DNA of 44,588 nt from Vicinamibacteria bacterium (GTDB taxonomy: Bacteria > Acidobacteriota > Vicinamibacteria > Vicinamibacterales > UBA8438): assembly GCA_022820675.1 (NCBI GenBank), contig JAJEFC010000401.1, positions 1-44,588 on the forward strand, written 5' to 3'. This document shows positions 16,198-24,632 of the stretch, piece by piece. Positions within the stretch are counted from its first letter, which is position 1, and each line of letters starts with the position of its first letter. The translations under genes were made by a program, and so were the position numbers. The notes below the pieces were generated by a model. The model did not search any database. It was given only the letters and a program-made list of their open reading frames with translations, and was not told where the DNA came from.

Positions 16198-17334
16198 TCA
16201 CCGACCGAACAGGCTCTTCGGAATGCGCCCCGTGACCACCTGGGTCAGGTCCACCGCCTCGGCGACCTGGAAGTCGACGGCAATGCTGGCCAGCGACAGC
16301 GCCCGGTCGGGGCTGAGGCCGTGCTCCGCCGTGAGGAACGCCACCACCTCTTCCACGGCCTTCTGCAGCGCGCGGTCGAGGTCGAGGTCGATGCCCATCA
16401 GGACGTAGTGCGTGTCGGTCTCGGCCCGCGGCGCGGTCAGCTCGCGGTCCTCGTGCAGCACGAAGCGGAACGTGCCGGTCAGCGACTGCTCGATGGCGGT
16501 GCCGCTGACCTCGCCGTCGCCCTGAGCCGAGTGCGGGTCGCCGACGTAGAACAGGGCGTCGGGCTGGAGCACCGGCAGATAGAGCGTGCTGCCGGCGGTG
16601 AGGTCCTTGACGTCGAGGTTGCCGCCGAAGAGGCCGGGCGGCCGCGACGCCTGGACGCCGGGCACGGTGACCCCGGGCTCGCCGACGACGGGGTCGGGGG
16701 CGACGGCCATGATGCCCATGAACGGGGCGAGCGGCACGTGGATGCCGTCGCCGAAGAGGGCGACCTCGCGGCTGTTCACCACCGCGGTGCGGATGAGGTG
16801 CCGGCCCGCCGCGATGTCGCGCCGGGCGTCGTCGGGCCGGGAGCCAGGATAGGCGGGGGAGAAGACGCCCCCGGTCGGGCTCGTGTTGTTGATGCCGTAG
16901 GGGACGCGGGTGGCGATCTCCAGCACCTGGATCTCGAGCACGTCGCCCGGCTCGGCCCCCCGGATCGCGATCGGCCCGGTGATGACGTGGCCGCTCCGGC
17001 CCTCTCGCGGGCGTCCCGGCCGCGACGCCCAGAAGTCGAGCACGTCGGGGAGGATCTCGTCCGGTGTCACCCCGAGGAGGCCCAGCGACAGGTCGGGATG
17101 GTCGTTCTGCGTGGCCCCGGCGTGCGACAGGGTGTCGATGCGCACGGTGTCGCCGGAGTCGATGGTCAGCACCGGCGGCTTGTCGAGGGGGAACCAGCCC
17201 CAGCTCACCGTCTCGGGCCGCGACGGCACGAAGTGGTCGGCGTCCTGGGCTGCGGCGGTCGTCCCCGACCCCGCCGCCATGAGCAAAGTGGCCGAAATGC
17301 CGGCCACCAGGGTGCGTACGTTGCCTGCGAGCAT
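16198..17334 (-). CDS. Exported acetamidase/formamidase family protein
   Basis: 378 residues with a signal peptide (MLAGNVRTLVAGISATLLMA to TAAAQ). Family landmarks: WGWFPLDKPPVLTIDSGDTVRIDTLSHAG, HVITGPIAIRGAEPGDVLEI, NTSPTGGVFSP, PFMGIMAVAP, GGNLDVKDLTAGSTLYLPV, DPHSAQGDGEVSGTAIE. These include the metal-site GGN-x-D and the DPH-x-x-QGDGE segment. The enzyme hydrolyses short amides to ammonia and acid; most relatives are cytosolic, so export is unusual. It is divergent from the propeller gene at 17.4 kb, with a GGAGG ribosome site. It appears to head an operon with DUF2442 and the Xre-type gene. Confidence 0.87.
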   Translation of the reverse strand: MLAGNVRTLVAGISATLLMAAGSGTTAAAQDADHFVPSRPETVSWGWFPLDKPPVLTIDSGDTVRIDTLSHAGATQNDHPDLSLGLLGVTPDEILPDVLDFWASRPGRPREGRSGHVITGPIAIRGAEPGDVLEIQVLEIATRVPYGINNTSPTGGVFSPAYPGSRPDDARRDIAAGRHLIRTAVVNSREVALFGDGIHVPLAPFMGIMAVAPDPVVGEPGVTVPGVQASRPPGLFGGNLDVKDLTAGSTLYLPVLQPDALFYVGDPHSAQGDGEVSGTAIEQSLTGTFRFVLHEDRELTAPRAETDTHYVLMGIDLDLDRALQKAVEEVVAFLTAEHGLSPDRALSLASIAVDFQVAEAVDLTQVVTGRIPKSLFGR

Positions 17335-17433
17335 CTCTCGTTCCTCCGCGGGGGTGCGGCTTCCGGGCGCCGTTGTACTAGAATACCTGCAATGATCGAC
17401 GGCAACGGTTCGGAGAGCTTCGAGGAGTCGATG

Positions 17434-18795
17434 ATGAACATGCGATTGAGCGCGCTCGGCGTCTGCGTCTTCCTGCTGAGCGCTTCTTTGGGCGCGGCCC
17501 AGACCAACTGGCCGCAGTTCCGCGGCGAGGCGGCCGGCGTGGTGGCGGACGATCCGGCCCTGCCCGAGCGCTGGGGGCCGGACGAGAACGTGGTCTGGCG
17601 GGTCGACGTGCCGGGCCGGGGCTGGGCGTCGCCCATCGTCTGGGGCGACCACGTCTTCGTCCTGACGTCGACGGCGGTCGAGGGCGACGAGGTGCCCATC
17701 CAGCCCATCGAGAACTACCGGGCGCGCTCGCTCGGCGGCACGATGACCGCCGCCTTCATCACCGAGATGGACCAGCCCCTGCGCTGGGTCCTCCTCGACA
17801 TCGACTTCGAGACGGGGGAGACGCGCTGGGAGCACACCCTGCACACCGGAGTGCCCGAGATGCCGGCCCACCAGAAGAGCACCTTCGCGTCGGAGACCCC
17901 GGTCACCGACGGCGAGCGGGTCTACGTGTACCTCGCCGACATCGGGCTGTTCGCGGTCGACTTCTCGGGCGAGCTGGCGTGGTCGGCGCCGCTCGACTGG
18001 CTGCCGCGCCGCCAGTGGGGGGCCGCGAGCTCGCCGGTGCTGCACGACGGCCGGCTCTACGTGGTCAACGACAACGAGGAGGCGTCGTGGGTGGCTGCCT
18101 TCGACGCGGCGACCGGCGACGAGCTGTGGCGGACCGAGCGGGACGAGCGGTCGAACTGGTCGACGCCGTTCGTGTGGGAGAACGACGTGCGGACCGAGCT
18201 GGTGACCACGGGCCAGGGCGGCGTGAAGTCCTACGGGCTCGACGGCCGGCTCCTGTGGCAGCTCAGCGGGATGTCGTCACTCGTCATCCCGACGCCGTTC
18301 TCCGACGACGGCCTGCTGTACATCAACTCGGGCTACGTGGCCGACCGGAACCGGCCGGTGTACGCCATCCGGGCCGGCGCGGCCGGCGACATCACGTTGC
18401 CCGAGGGCGCCACCAGCAACGATTACGTCGTGTGGTCGCACCCGCAGCTCGGGTCCTACAATCCGTCGTCGCTCGTCTACGGCGGCACCCACTACACGCT
18501 GCTCGACCGGGGCATCCTGATGGCCTACGACGCCGGCACCGGCGAAGAGGTCTACCGCCGCCGGCGCATCACCGCGGGGACGCTCTTCAGCGCTTCGCCC
18601 TGGGCGTACAACGGGAAGATCTTCGCCCTCAGCGAGGACGGCGACACCTTCGTCATGCAGGCGGGCGAGGAGTTCGAGGTGCTGGCGCGCAACGCGCTCG
18701 ACGAGATGACCCTGGCGACCCCGGCGGTGGCCCGCGGCAGCCTGCTCATCCGCACCGCGTCGGGTCTCTACCGCATTGCAGAGAGCGGCGACTGA
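17434..18795 (+). CDS. Exported PQQ-like beta-propeller protein
   Basis: About 453 residues with a signal peptide (MNMRLSALGVCVFLLSASLG ending AAQ). The mature start NWPQFRGEAAGVV and the repeats DIDFETGETRW, AFDAATGDELW, GLDGRLLW and AYDAGTGEEVY mark a quinoprotein-like propeller. The NWPQFRG opening is typical of propellers thought to be peripheral periplasmic or outer-membrane proteins. GAGGAG lies 6 bp before this ATG; ATGs at 17431 and 17392 are in frame and possible. A TAGAAT hexamer at 17379-17384 could be a -10 but has no partner. M28 peptidase follows after 46 bp. Confidence 0.83.
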   Translation: MNMRLSALGVCVFLLSASLGAAQTNWPQFRGEAAGVVADDPALPERWGPDENVVWRVDVPGRGWASPIVWGDHVFVLTSTAVEGDEVPIQPIENYRARSLGGTMTAAFITEMDQPLRWVLLDIDFETGETRWEHTLHTGVPEMPAHQKSTFASETPVTDGERVYVYLADIGLFAVDFSGELAWSAPLDWLPRRQWGAASSPVLHDGRLYVVNDNEEASWVAAFDAATGDELWRTERDERSNWSTPFVWENDVRTELVTTGQGGVKSYGLDGRLLWQLSGMSSLVIPTPFSDDGLLYINSGYVADRNRPVYAIRAGAAGDITLPEGATSNDYVVWSHPQLGSYNPSSLVYGGTHYTLLDRGILMAYDAGTGEEVYRRRRITAGTLFSASPWAYNGKIFALSEDGDTFVMQAGEEFEVLARNALDEMTLATPAVARGSLLIRTASGLYRIAESGD

Positions 18796-18841
18796 GCCGG
18801 CCGGCCCGAAAGCGGGGACCAGCGGTTAGGGAGGAAAGGCG

Positions 18842-20095
18842 ATGCGCAGAGGAATCCTGTTGGCGGTCGGTGTCGGAGTCATGCTCGGGGCCGGCGCGGA
18901 CCGCGCGGCCGGACAGCCGGCGACCGGCGAGGCCGTCGACCCCGCCGCGGAGCTCGTCGGCCGTCTCGACCTGGAGCGGTACAAGGCCACCATCAAGGGC
19001 CTCACCCAGTTCGGGGACCGGCGGCAGGGGACCCGGCGCAACCGCGACGCCGTCGATTGGATCGAGGCGTGGCTCGATGAGGTGGGTTGCGCCACCGAGC
19101 GCCTCCACTACACCTACGAGACCCCGCCGCCGCGCCCCCGCCCGCCGATCCGCGCCGGGGGCGCGCGCCCCCTGAACCCCACGGAGCCGACGCCCACCGG
19201 CGGCCGCATCGGCCGCAACGGCAGCGGCCCCGGGGGCAGCTCCATCTTCGGCTACCGCCGCCGCACCGGCGTCATCCGCGACCCGATGCTGCAGCCCGAC
19301 GAGGCGTTGCGGGCGCTGAACATGGAGGAGCCGGTCGACGGTCCCCGCTCGCAGGTGTACTGCACGAAGATCGGCTCGACCCGCCCGGACGAGATGTACA
19401 TCCTCGGCGCCCACATGGACGGGCACGGCTTCGGCGAGGCCGCGAACGACGACGGGTCGGGGACGGCGCTGGTCATGGAGCTGGCGCGCATCCTCAGCGC
19501 CCCCGACGTGCGGACCGAGCGGTCGATCCGCTTCGCCCTCTGGAACAACGAGGAGACCGGCCTGAACGGCAGCCGGGCCTACGTCGAGCAGCGCCGCGAG
19601 CGACAGGGCCTCGAGGACCCGCCGGGGTCGGGGCGCTATCCCGAGCCGCGCTGGCTGGGGATGATCCAGCACGACATGATGCTGTTCGACCATGGGGCGC
19701 CCGGCCCCGACGGGGAGGTGAGCCCCGTTCAGCGGCGGGAGGCCGACGTCAACATCGAGTTCCAGTCGAGCTCGGAGCTCGCGGCCGAGTCGCGCGACCT
19801 CGCCTTCGTCTTCAAGGCCGCCAACGACGCCTACGCCACCGACTATCCCGCCATGGTCGGGCCGCACATGACGAACACCGACTCGACCCCGTTCATGAAC
19901 GTCACGCCGTCCATCAGCCTGCGGGAGAACGAGCGCGGCATGCACATCGGGGCGGGCTGGGACCCGCACTGGCACCAGCCGACCGACCGCTACGACACCT
20001 TCAGCGACGACGACTTCCGCCTCGGCCTCAACGCGGCCCAGACCACCCTGGCCGCGATCGCTCAGCTCGCTGGGGCGGCGATCGTCGAGCCCTGA
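18842..20095 (+). CDS. Exported M28-family metallopeptidase
   Basis: 417 residues with a signal peptide (to AAGQ). The zinc aminopeptidase motifs are present: HMDGHGFGEAANDDGSG (His191, Asp203), WNNEETGLNGS (catalytic and metal Glu at 237-238) and a late HWHQPTDRYDTF near residue 375. An insert between residues 95 and 145, rich in Pro, Gly and Arg, is longer than in typical members. The expected role is removal of N-terminal amino acids or dipeptides in the periplasm. GGGAGGAAAGG precedes the ATG. Confidence 0.88.
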   Translation: MRRGILLAVGVGVMLGAGADRAAGQPATGEAVDPAAELVGRLDLERYKATIKGLTQFGDRRQGTRRNRDAVDWIEAWLDEVGCATERLHYTYETPPPRPRPPIRAGGARPLNPTEPTPTGGRIGRNGSGPGGSSIFGYRRRTGVIRDPMLQPDEALRALNMEEPVDGPRSQVYCTKIGSTRPDEMYILGAHMDGHGFGEAANDDGSGTALVMELARILSAPDVRTERSIRFALWNNEETGLNGSRAYVEQRRERQGLEDPPGSGRYPEPRWLGMIQHDMMLFDHGAPGPDGEVSPVQRREADVNIEFQSSSELAAESRDLAFVFKAANDAYATDYPAMVGPHMTNTDSTPFMNVTPSISLRENERGMHIGAGWDPHWHQPTDRYDTFSDDDFRLGLNAAQTTLAAIAQLAGAAIVEP

Positions 20096-20397
20096 CCTGC
20101 CGGCCGGAGCGCCGGGGGGCGCAGGCGTAGTGGGGGGACGCGGGCCGCCCGGCGGGACGCCTCGCGGGCCGGATCCGGGAAGCCGCCCGGTCCGCCGGCC
20201 GCGATTCCGGGGGGGACCGGTCCTCCCGGGTAGGCAGGGCCGGCCGAGCCGAAGGGGAGGAAGCCGCTAGACTCCTTGAACCGGCGTGATCTTCACGGTG
20301 AGTCAAGTTTTGATCGCGTTTTGTTCGCTGCCATGGGAACCACTGCATCGGCGACTGCGCAGACCTGCATGCCTCGTCGGTCTGAGGCGGAGCCTCG
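20096..20397. other. Intergenic gap, 302 bp
   Basis: This gap separates convergent M28 and membrane-protein genes. It is extremely GC-rich to about 20270, then less so. A possible rightward terminator (20275-20311) and a small GAGGC-gga-GCCTC hairpin (20384-20396), directly beyond the minus-strand stop, are the only structures seen. Confidence 0.5.
20275..20311 (+). terminator. Terminator-like hairpin with TTTT
   Basis: CTTGAACCG pairs with CGGT-gag-TCAAG (3-nt bulge), with a 12-nt loop, and is followed by TTTT. It is the only stem plus T run noticed in the window. It lies 180 bp after the M28 stop. Confidence 0.35.
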
Positions 20398-20757
20398 CTA
20401 GAAGAAGAGGGAGCTTCCCGCGAGCCGCAGGATGATCTCGATCACGAGCAGCGGCACCAGCACGACCTGCAGCCCGATGAACACCGTGTTCGAGATGAGG
20501 GCGAGGAAACGGAGCCCCCCGCCGGTGTCGGGGTCCGACGCCAGCGGCTCGGTCCGCAGGGGGCCGAAGATGGTGCCGACCACGAGCACGAGCAGGATGA
20601 CGCCCACGCAGCTCAGGACCGTGACGTGAACGACGTAGTCGGTGGCGAACCGCATGAACAGGGCGTACGGCAGGAGCGCGACGACCACGAAGATCGCGGT
20701 GCCCAGCACCCACATGAGCATGCGTCCGGCCAGTCCCAACTGTTGCGTCTCAGTCAT
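20398..20757 (-). CDS. Hypothetical membrane protein (119 aa)
   Basis: 119 residues with three long hydrophobic segments (about 10-37, 43-67 and 82-115; the last may be a hairpin of two). A soluble loop LRTEPLASDPDTGGG lies between the second and third. The C-terminal end is LRLAGSSLFF. No family was recognised. The start is supported by GGAG 6 bp upstream. Divergent from the secreted unknown at 21.3 kb. Confidence 0.6.
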   Translation of the reverse strand: MTETQQLGLAGRMLMWVLGTAIFVVVALLPYALFMRFATDYVVHVTVLSCVGVILLVLVVGTIFGPLRTEPLASDPDTGGGLRFLALISNTVFIGLQVVLVPLLVIEIILRLAGSSLFF

Positions 20758-21264
20758 GTGATCTCCGTCAGCGATACGCTCGGCCCGGCGCGGGCCGCAC
20801 CCCAGTCGGCCAGAGACCCGGCCGGCCGGCCGGACCTCGAGGCGCCAAGGGAACCGTCGCCCATTATACGCATGCGGCCGGGTGCGCGCTTGTATACGCA
20901 TGCGGCCGGGTGCGCGCTTGCGGCGCCGAGTGCGGCGGCTGCTGTCGCCGGGGATGCGCCTTCGTCGAGACGGGATCGGTCGCAGGAGTGCCCGCTCGTT
21001 GGGGGACGGCGCGGGGCGTCTTCACCGGGATGAGGCGATCGCGGGAGCGCCCGCTGATTTAGAATGACCCTGCGGCATGTCCGCGGCGCCGGCGACGAAG
21101 CCGGCAGGCGACGGTCGGGGCCGCCGGGACCGGGGTGGCGGGCGGCCGGAGGCTGGCGGGGACGGTGGAGTCCGCGCCGCGCGGAAGCGGGTGGGACGCG
21201 GGAGTCGGTCGAGGAGGTCGCGCCGCGATGCGGCGCTCTCCGGGTTGCGGAAGGAGCGAGATTC
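20758..21264. other. Intergenic gap, 507 bp, with minus-strand -10
   Basis: This divergent gap holds an exact 28-bp tandem repeat (20865-20920). A perfect TATAAT reads on the minus strand at 20868-20863, overlapping the first repeat and about 106 bp before the membrane-protein start. A TAGAAT hexamer at 21060-21065 could serve the rightward gene. No coding sequence was recognised. Confidence 0.5.
20865..20920 (+). repeat. Perfect 28-bp tandem repeat, two copies
   Basis: Copies at 20865-20892 and 20893-20920 are identical; each begins TATACGCATGCGG and ends GCGCGCTTG. The first copy overlaps a minus-strand TATAAT. Confidence 0.85.
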
Positions 21265-22275
21265 ATGCGCGAGAAGTGGGTGACGGCAGGTGGCTTGGCT
21301 GCGGTTCTCGCGGTCGCCGGGGCGGTCGCGCCGGCGACGGCCGCCGCGCAGCCGGCCGAGTCCGGGTGGGTCGTGCCTCGTACGCCGGACGGCCGTGCGG
21401 ACCTGCAGGGGGTGTGGGCCAACAACAACATCACGCCCCTCCAGCGGCCCGAGGCGTGGGCGGGGAGGGAGACCCTCAGCGACGAGGAGCTCGCGGCCCT
21501 GCGCGTGGCGGCCGGCAACGCGGTCGGAGACGGCGACGCCCTGTTCGGCGACCAGCTCGTGCTGGCCGCCATCGAGGGGATCGAGGCGACCTCCTACGAC
21601 CCCACGACCGGCAACTACAACCAGTTCTGGATCGTCGAGCGCGACTTCAGCAACCGCACGTCGCTGGTCGTCGATCCGCCGGACGGCCGGATCCCGGCCG
21701 TGACCGCCGAGGCGCGCGAGCGGTTCCGCGCCGCCGCCGAGCACCGGCGCGAGCACCCCGCCGACAGCTATACCGACCGGCCGCTCCAGGAGCGGTGCGT
21801 GACCTACGGGGTCCCGAGCCTGGGGGCCGGGTACAACAACTACTACCAGGTCTTCCAGAGCCGGGACCACGTCGTGATCCTCAACGAGATGATCCACGAC
21901 GCGCGCGTGATCCCGCTCACCGGCCAGCCCCACCTGCCCGGGTCCGTCCGCCAGCTTCACGGCGATTCGCGGGGCTACTGGGAGGGGGACACCCTGGTCA
22001 TCGAGACGACCAACTTCTCGTCCACCGCGAACTTCCGCGGGTCGTCCGACGGCCTCCACCTGGTGGAGCGGCTGACCCGGGTCGGCCCCCGGACGCTCGA
22101 GTACGAGGTCACCATCACCGACCCGACGGTGTGGACCCGGCCGTGGACGGTCAGCATCCCCCTGATGCGGAGCGACGATCCGATGTTCGAGTACGCCTGC
22201 CACGAAGGCAACATCGGGATGGACGGGATTCTCGCCGGCCACCGCGCCGAGGAGCGGGCCGGGCAGTCGCAGTAG
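21265..22275 (+). CDS. Secreted protein of unknown function, paralogous family copy 2
   Basis: 336 residues with a signal peptide (to TAAAQ). It shares the family landmarks in order: RADLQGVWANNNITPLQRPE, VVDPPDGRIP, YYQVFQSRDHVVILNEM, DARVIPL, SRGYWEGDTLVIETTNFS, FRGSSDGLHLVERLTR, DPTVWTRPWT and EYACHEGNIGMDGILAG. It is closest in pattern to the 3.8-4.8 kb copy. AAGGAG lies 8 bp before the ATG. The function is unknown; repeated Trp/Gly-rich strands suggest an all-beta domain. Confidence 0.8.
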   Translation: MREKWVTAGGLAAVLAVAGAVAPATAAAQPAESGWVVPRTPDGRADLQGVWANNNITPLQRPEAWAGRETLSDEELAALRVAAGNAVGDGDALFGDQLVLAAIEGIEATSYDPTTGNYNQFWIVERDFSNRTSLVVDPPDGRIPAVTAEARERFRAAAEHRREHPADSYTDRPLQERCVTYGVPSLGAGYNNYYQVFQSRDHVVILNEMIHDARVIPLTGQPHLPGSVRQLHGDSRGYWEGDTLVIETTNFSSTANFRGSSDGLHLVERLTRVGPRTLEYEVTITDPTVWTRPWTVSIPLMRSDDPMFEYACHEGNIGMDGILAGHRAEERAGQSQ

Positions 22276-22385
22276 GGGTTCCCCTCCCGCGGGGGGCGCC
22301 GATTCGATCGAGGGGCGGTCGGGCGGGGGCGGGCGACGCTCCCGGGCCGACCGCACGGCGGGGGGCACCCGGGGGGGTGCACGCC

Positions 22386-23672
22386 ATGAAGAGTTCCGCC
22401 ATCGCCGTGGGGATTGCCCTGGCCGTCTGCAGTCCCCGCCCCGCGCCCGCCCAGTCGCCGGACCCGGTGTACGACGCCGCCATTCGAGCCCTCGCGGCGA
22501 GGTCCGAAGTGCGTCGCGCCCTTGCCCTCGTCCGCACGCTCGAGCGGACGGCGGAAGCGCCGCTCATCGAGCTGACGCAGATTCCCGCGCCGCCTTTCGG
22601 AGAGACCCGGCGCGGCCGGCGGTTCGCGGAGCTCCTGCGGGCGAGGGGGCTCGCCGACGTGACCATCGACGAGCCCGGCAACGTCATCGCGCGGCGGGCG
22701 GGGACGCCCGGCCGCGAGGCGGTGGCCGTCGTCGCCCATCTCGACACCGTCTTTCCCGCCGGCACGGACGTCACTGTCCGCCGGCGCGGGAACCGCCTCT
22801 ACGCCCCCGGCATCGGCGACGACACCCGGGGGCTGGTGGTCCTGCTGGTCATCGCCGAGGCGCTGGAGCGGGCCGGCGTGCGCACGCGGGCGGACGTCCT
22901 TCTCGTGGGCAGCGTGGGCGAGGAGGGCCTCGGCGACCTGCGCGGAGTGCGCCACCTGCTCCGGCCGGGCGGGCCGCGCATCGACCAGTTCATCGCCATC
23001 GACGGCGGCTCCGACGAACAGGTGGTCAACCAGGCCCTGGGCTCCCGCCGGTACCGGGTCACGGTGACGGGACCCGGCGGCCACTCTTGGGGCGACTTCG
23101 GTCTCGCCAACCCCGCCCACGCCCTCGCGCGGGCCATCGACTACTTCGAGCGCGCCGCGTCCGCCGTCGACGGGCTCGGTACGTCGGCCAGCTACAACGT
23201 GGGTCGCATCGGCGGGGGCACCTCGGTCAACGCCGTTCCCCGCGAGGCCTGGGCCGAGGTCGACATGCGGTCCACCGACCCCGAGCGGCTGGAGCAGCTC
23301 GACGCGGTGCTGCGATCGTCGGTCGCGCGGGCCGTCGACGAGCAGAACGGGACCCGCCACCGCGGGGCGCCGCTCGACACGGAGCTCGAGCCGATCGGCG
23401 ACCGGCCGTCCGGCCTCGTCGATCCGCGGGCCCCCCTCGTCCGCCGCGCCCTCGCAGCGACCCGCTTCCTCGGCCTTCAGCCGCGCCTGGGCGCCGCCTC
23501 GACCGACGCCAACCTGCCCATCGCCCGCGGCATCCCCGCCGTAGCCCTGGGCCGCGGCGGCGCCGGCGGCGGCGCGCACTCCGTCGACGAGTGGTGGAGC
23601 CCGCGCGACGCCCACGTCGGCACCCAGCGCGCCCTCCTGGTGCTCCTGGCCGCGGCCGGCGTCGCCCGGTAG
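22386..23672 (+). CDS. Exported M20-family peptidase
   Basis: 428 residues with a signal peptide (to PAPAQ). The co-catalytic zinc motifs are VVAHLDTVFP (His118, Asp120), GIGDDTRG (Asp145/146), GSVGEEGLGD (Glu179/180) and a late GGAHSVDEWW histidine. The dimerisation lid is indicated by VTVTGPGGHSWGDFG and YNVGRIGGGTSVNAVP. PepT-like and carboxypeptidase G2-like enzymes share this layout; the likely reaction is peptide or acyl-amino-acid hydrolysis. It lies 110 bp after the secreted unknown. The ribosome site is poor, and a GTG three codons upstream is possible. A strong hairpin follows the stop. Confidence 0.88.
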   Translation: MKSSAIAVGIALAVCSPRPAPAQSPDPVYDAAIRALAARSEVRRALALVRTLERTAEAPLIELTQIPAPPFGETRRGRRFAELLRARGLADVTIDEPGNVIARRAGTPGREAVAVVAHLDTVFPAGTDVTVRRRGNRLYAPGIGDDTRGLVVLLVIAEALERAGVRTRADVLLVGSVGEEGLGDLRGVRHLLRPGGPRIDQFIAIDGGSDEQVVNQALGSRRYRVTVTGPGGHSWGDFGLANPAHALARAIDYFERAASAVDGLGTSASYNVGRIGGGTSVNAVPREAWAEVDMRSTDPERLEQLDAVLRSSVARAVDEQNGTRHRGAPLDTELEPIGDRPSGLVDPRAPLVRRALAATRFLGLQPRLGAASTDANLPIARGIPAVALGRGGAGGGAHSVDEWWSPRDAHVGTQRALLVLLAAAGVAR

Positions 23673-24026
23673 CAGTCCGCGCCGTGTAGCGGCGCGGGCT
23701 GCCGGTGGGTCGATTGGGCGCCGCGCGGAGCCGCAGGCGACGATTGGCGGGCGAGGAGTCGGCGCCGTGCAGCGGCGCGGGCTGGTGGCGGGTTGGTCGG
23801 GAGCCGGTGCACGACAGGTTCGAGAGACAACCGCCCCGGCACGGGTCAGGCCGGCGGCTCGTTTCGTGCTCGGCGACGTCTCGCTTTCTCGTCGCGCACC
23901 CTCGGGCGCCCACCGGAGGCGAGGGGTGAGGATCGGCGGGCGCGGAGGTCGGCCTCCTGTCCGTTTCCGTCCGGAGGGCTGAGCGTCCCCGGCCGGTCGA
24001 GACCGGCGTGATAGTCTGGGGCCATC
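23673..24026. other. Intergenic gap, 354 bp, with duplicated hairpin
   Basis: It contains two copies of a hairpin-bearing stretch 83 bp apart, each followed by GCGGGCTG, and one occurrence of the motif GGCGACGATTGGCGGGC (23736-23752). No coding sequence or clear promoter was found. Confidence 0.55.
23677..23697 (+). terminator. 8-bp GC hairpin after the M20 gene
   Basis: CCGCGCCG-tgtag-CGGCGCGG starts 5 bp after the stop. It is a perfect 8-bp stem with a 5-nt loop and no T tract. A near copy of the core (GCGCCG-tgcag-CGGCGC) recurs at 23762-23778. Confidence 0.55.
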
Positions 24027-24581
24027 GTGCCCCGGAGGTTCTCCGCCACCCCCCGACGGCGTCTTCTCGGAGCCCCGTTGCCGGCCATCCTTCTGTCCGT
24101 TGCCTGCGCGGCGCCCCTGCCCACGGGTGCGCCCGCCGCCGACCCCGCCCTCACGAGCCCCGGCCCACCGGCCGATAGTCCTGATGGGCCGTCGCTCGAC
24201 GTGGGGCTCGACGCCCTGTCGGGCGGCGTGCCGGCGCCCGACGGCCGCCTGCGCAATCCGTTCCGTTTCGAACGGGGGAACCCGCCGCCGCTGATGCCCG
24301 CGGCAGGTCCCGCAGGCGGCCGCCCGGCGGTGGCGCCCGGGGCCGTGGACGGGTGGCGGCCGGCCGGGGAGGCCGAGGCCGTCCGGTTCATCGGCATCCT
24401 CGAGGCGCCCGAGAGCGTCGGCCGCGTGGCCGTCCTCGCGGACGGCGCCGGCGTCCACCACGGACGGGTCGGCGACGTCGTCGCCGGACGCTACCGGATC
24501 GTTGCGCTCGATCGTACCGCCCTCCTGCTCGAACGGCTCGAGGACGGGGAACGGTTGACCTTGCGGCCGACCGGCGAGTGA
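24027..24581 (+). CDS. PilP/GspC-like lipoprotein of a secretion or pilus system
   Basis: 184 residues starting GTG. A lipobox (LLSVAC) gives a lipidated cysteine. A proline-rich linker leads to RNPFRF, a common mark of PilP/GspC-type proteins, then FIGILEAPESVGRVAVLADG, VHHGRVGDVVAGRYRIVALD and a final LEDGERLTLRP. This is the small beta domain that contacts the secretin N0 domain. The secretin gene starts 51 bp downstream, supporting the role. It is shorter than typical GspC and lacks an inner-membrane helix, so PilP-like is the better comparison. Confidence 0.65.
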   Translation: MPRRFSATPRRRLLGAPLPAILLSVACAAPLPTGAPAADPALTSPGPPADSPDGPSLDVGLDALSGGVPAPDGRLRNPFRFERGNPPPLMPAAGPAGGRPAVAPGAVDGWRPAGEAEAVRFIGILEAPESVGRVAVLADGAGVHHGRVGDVVAGRYRIVALDRTALLLERLEDGERLTLRPTGE

Positions 24582-24632
24582 AGGCCGGCGCCGTCGGAGA
24601 ATTCCGGAAGTGCGGGCAGGGGGCACATCTGC

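Noticed and set aside
20384-20396. Terminator GAGGC-gga-GCCTC
   Set aside because: Only a 5-bp stem with no T tract; mentioned in the gap description but too weak for its own entry.
20865-20920. Possible CRISPR array
   Set aside because: Only two directly abutting copies with no spacers, and no cas genes nearby. The 35.2-35.4 kb repeats also lack spacers of constant length.
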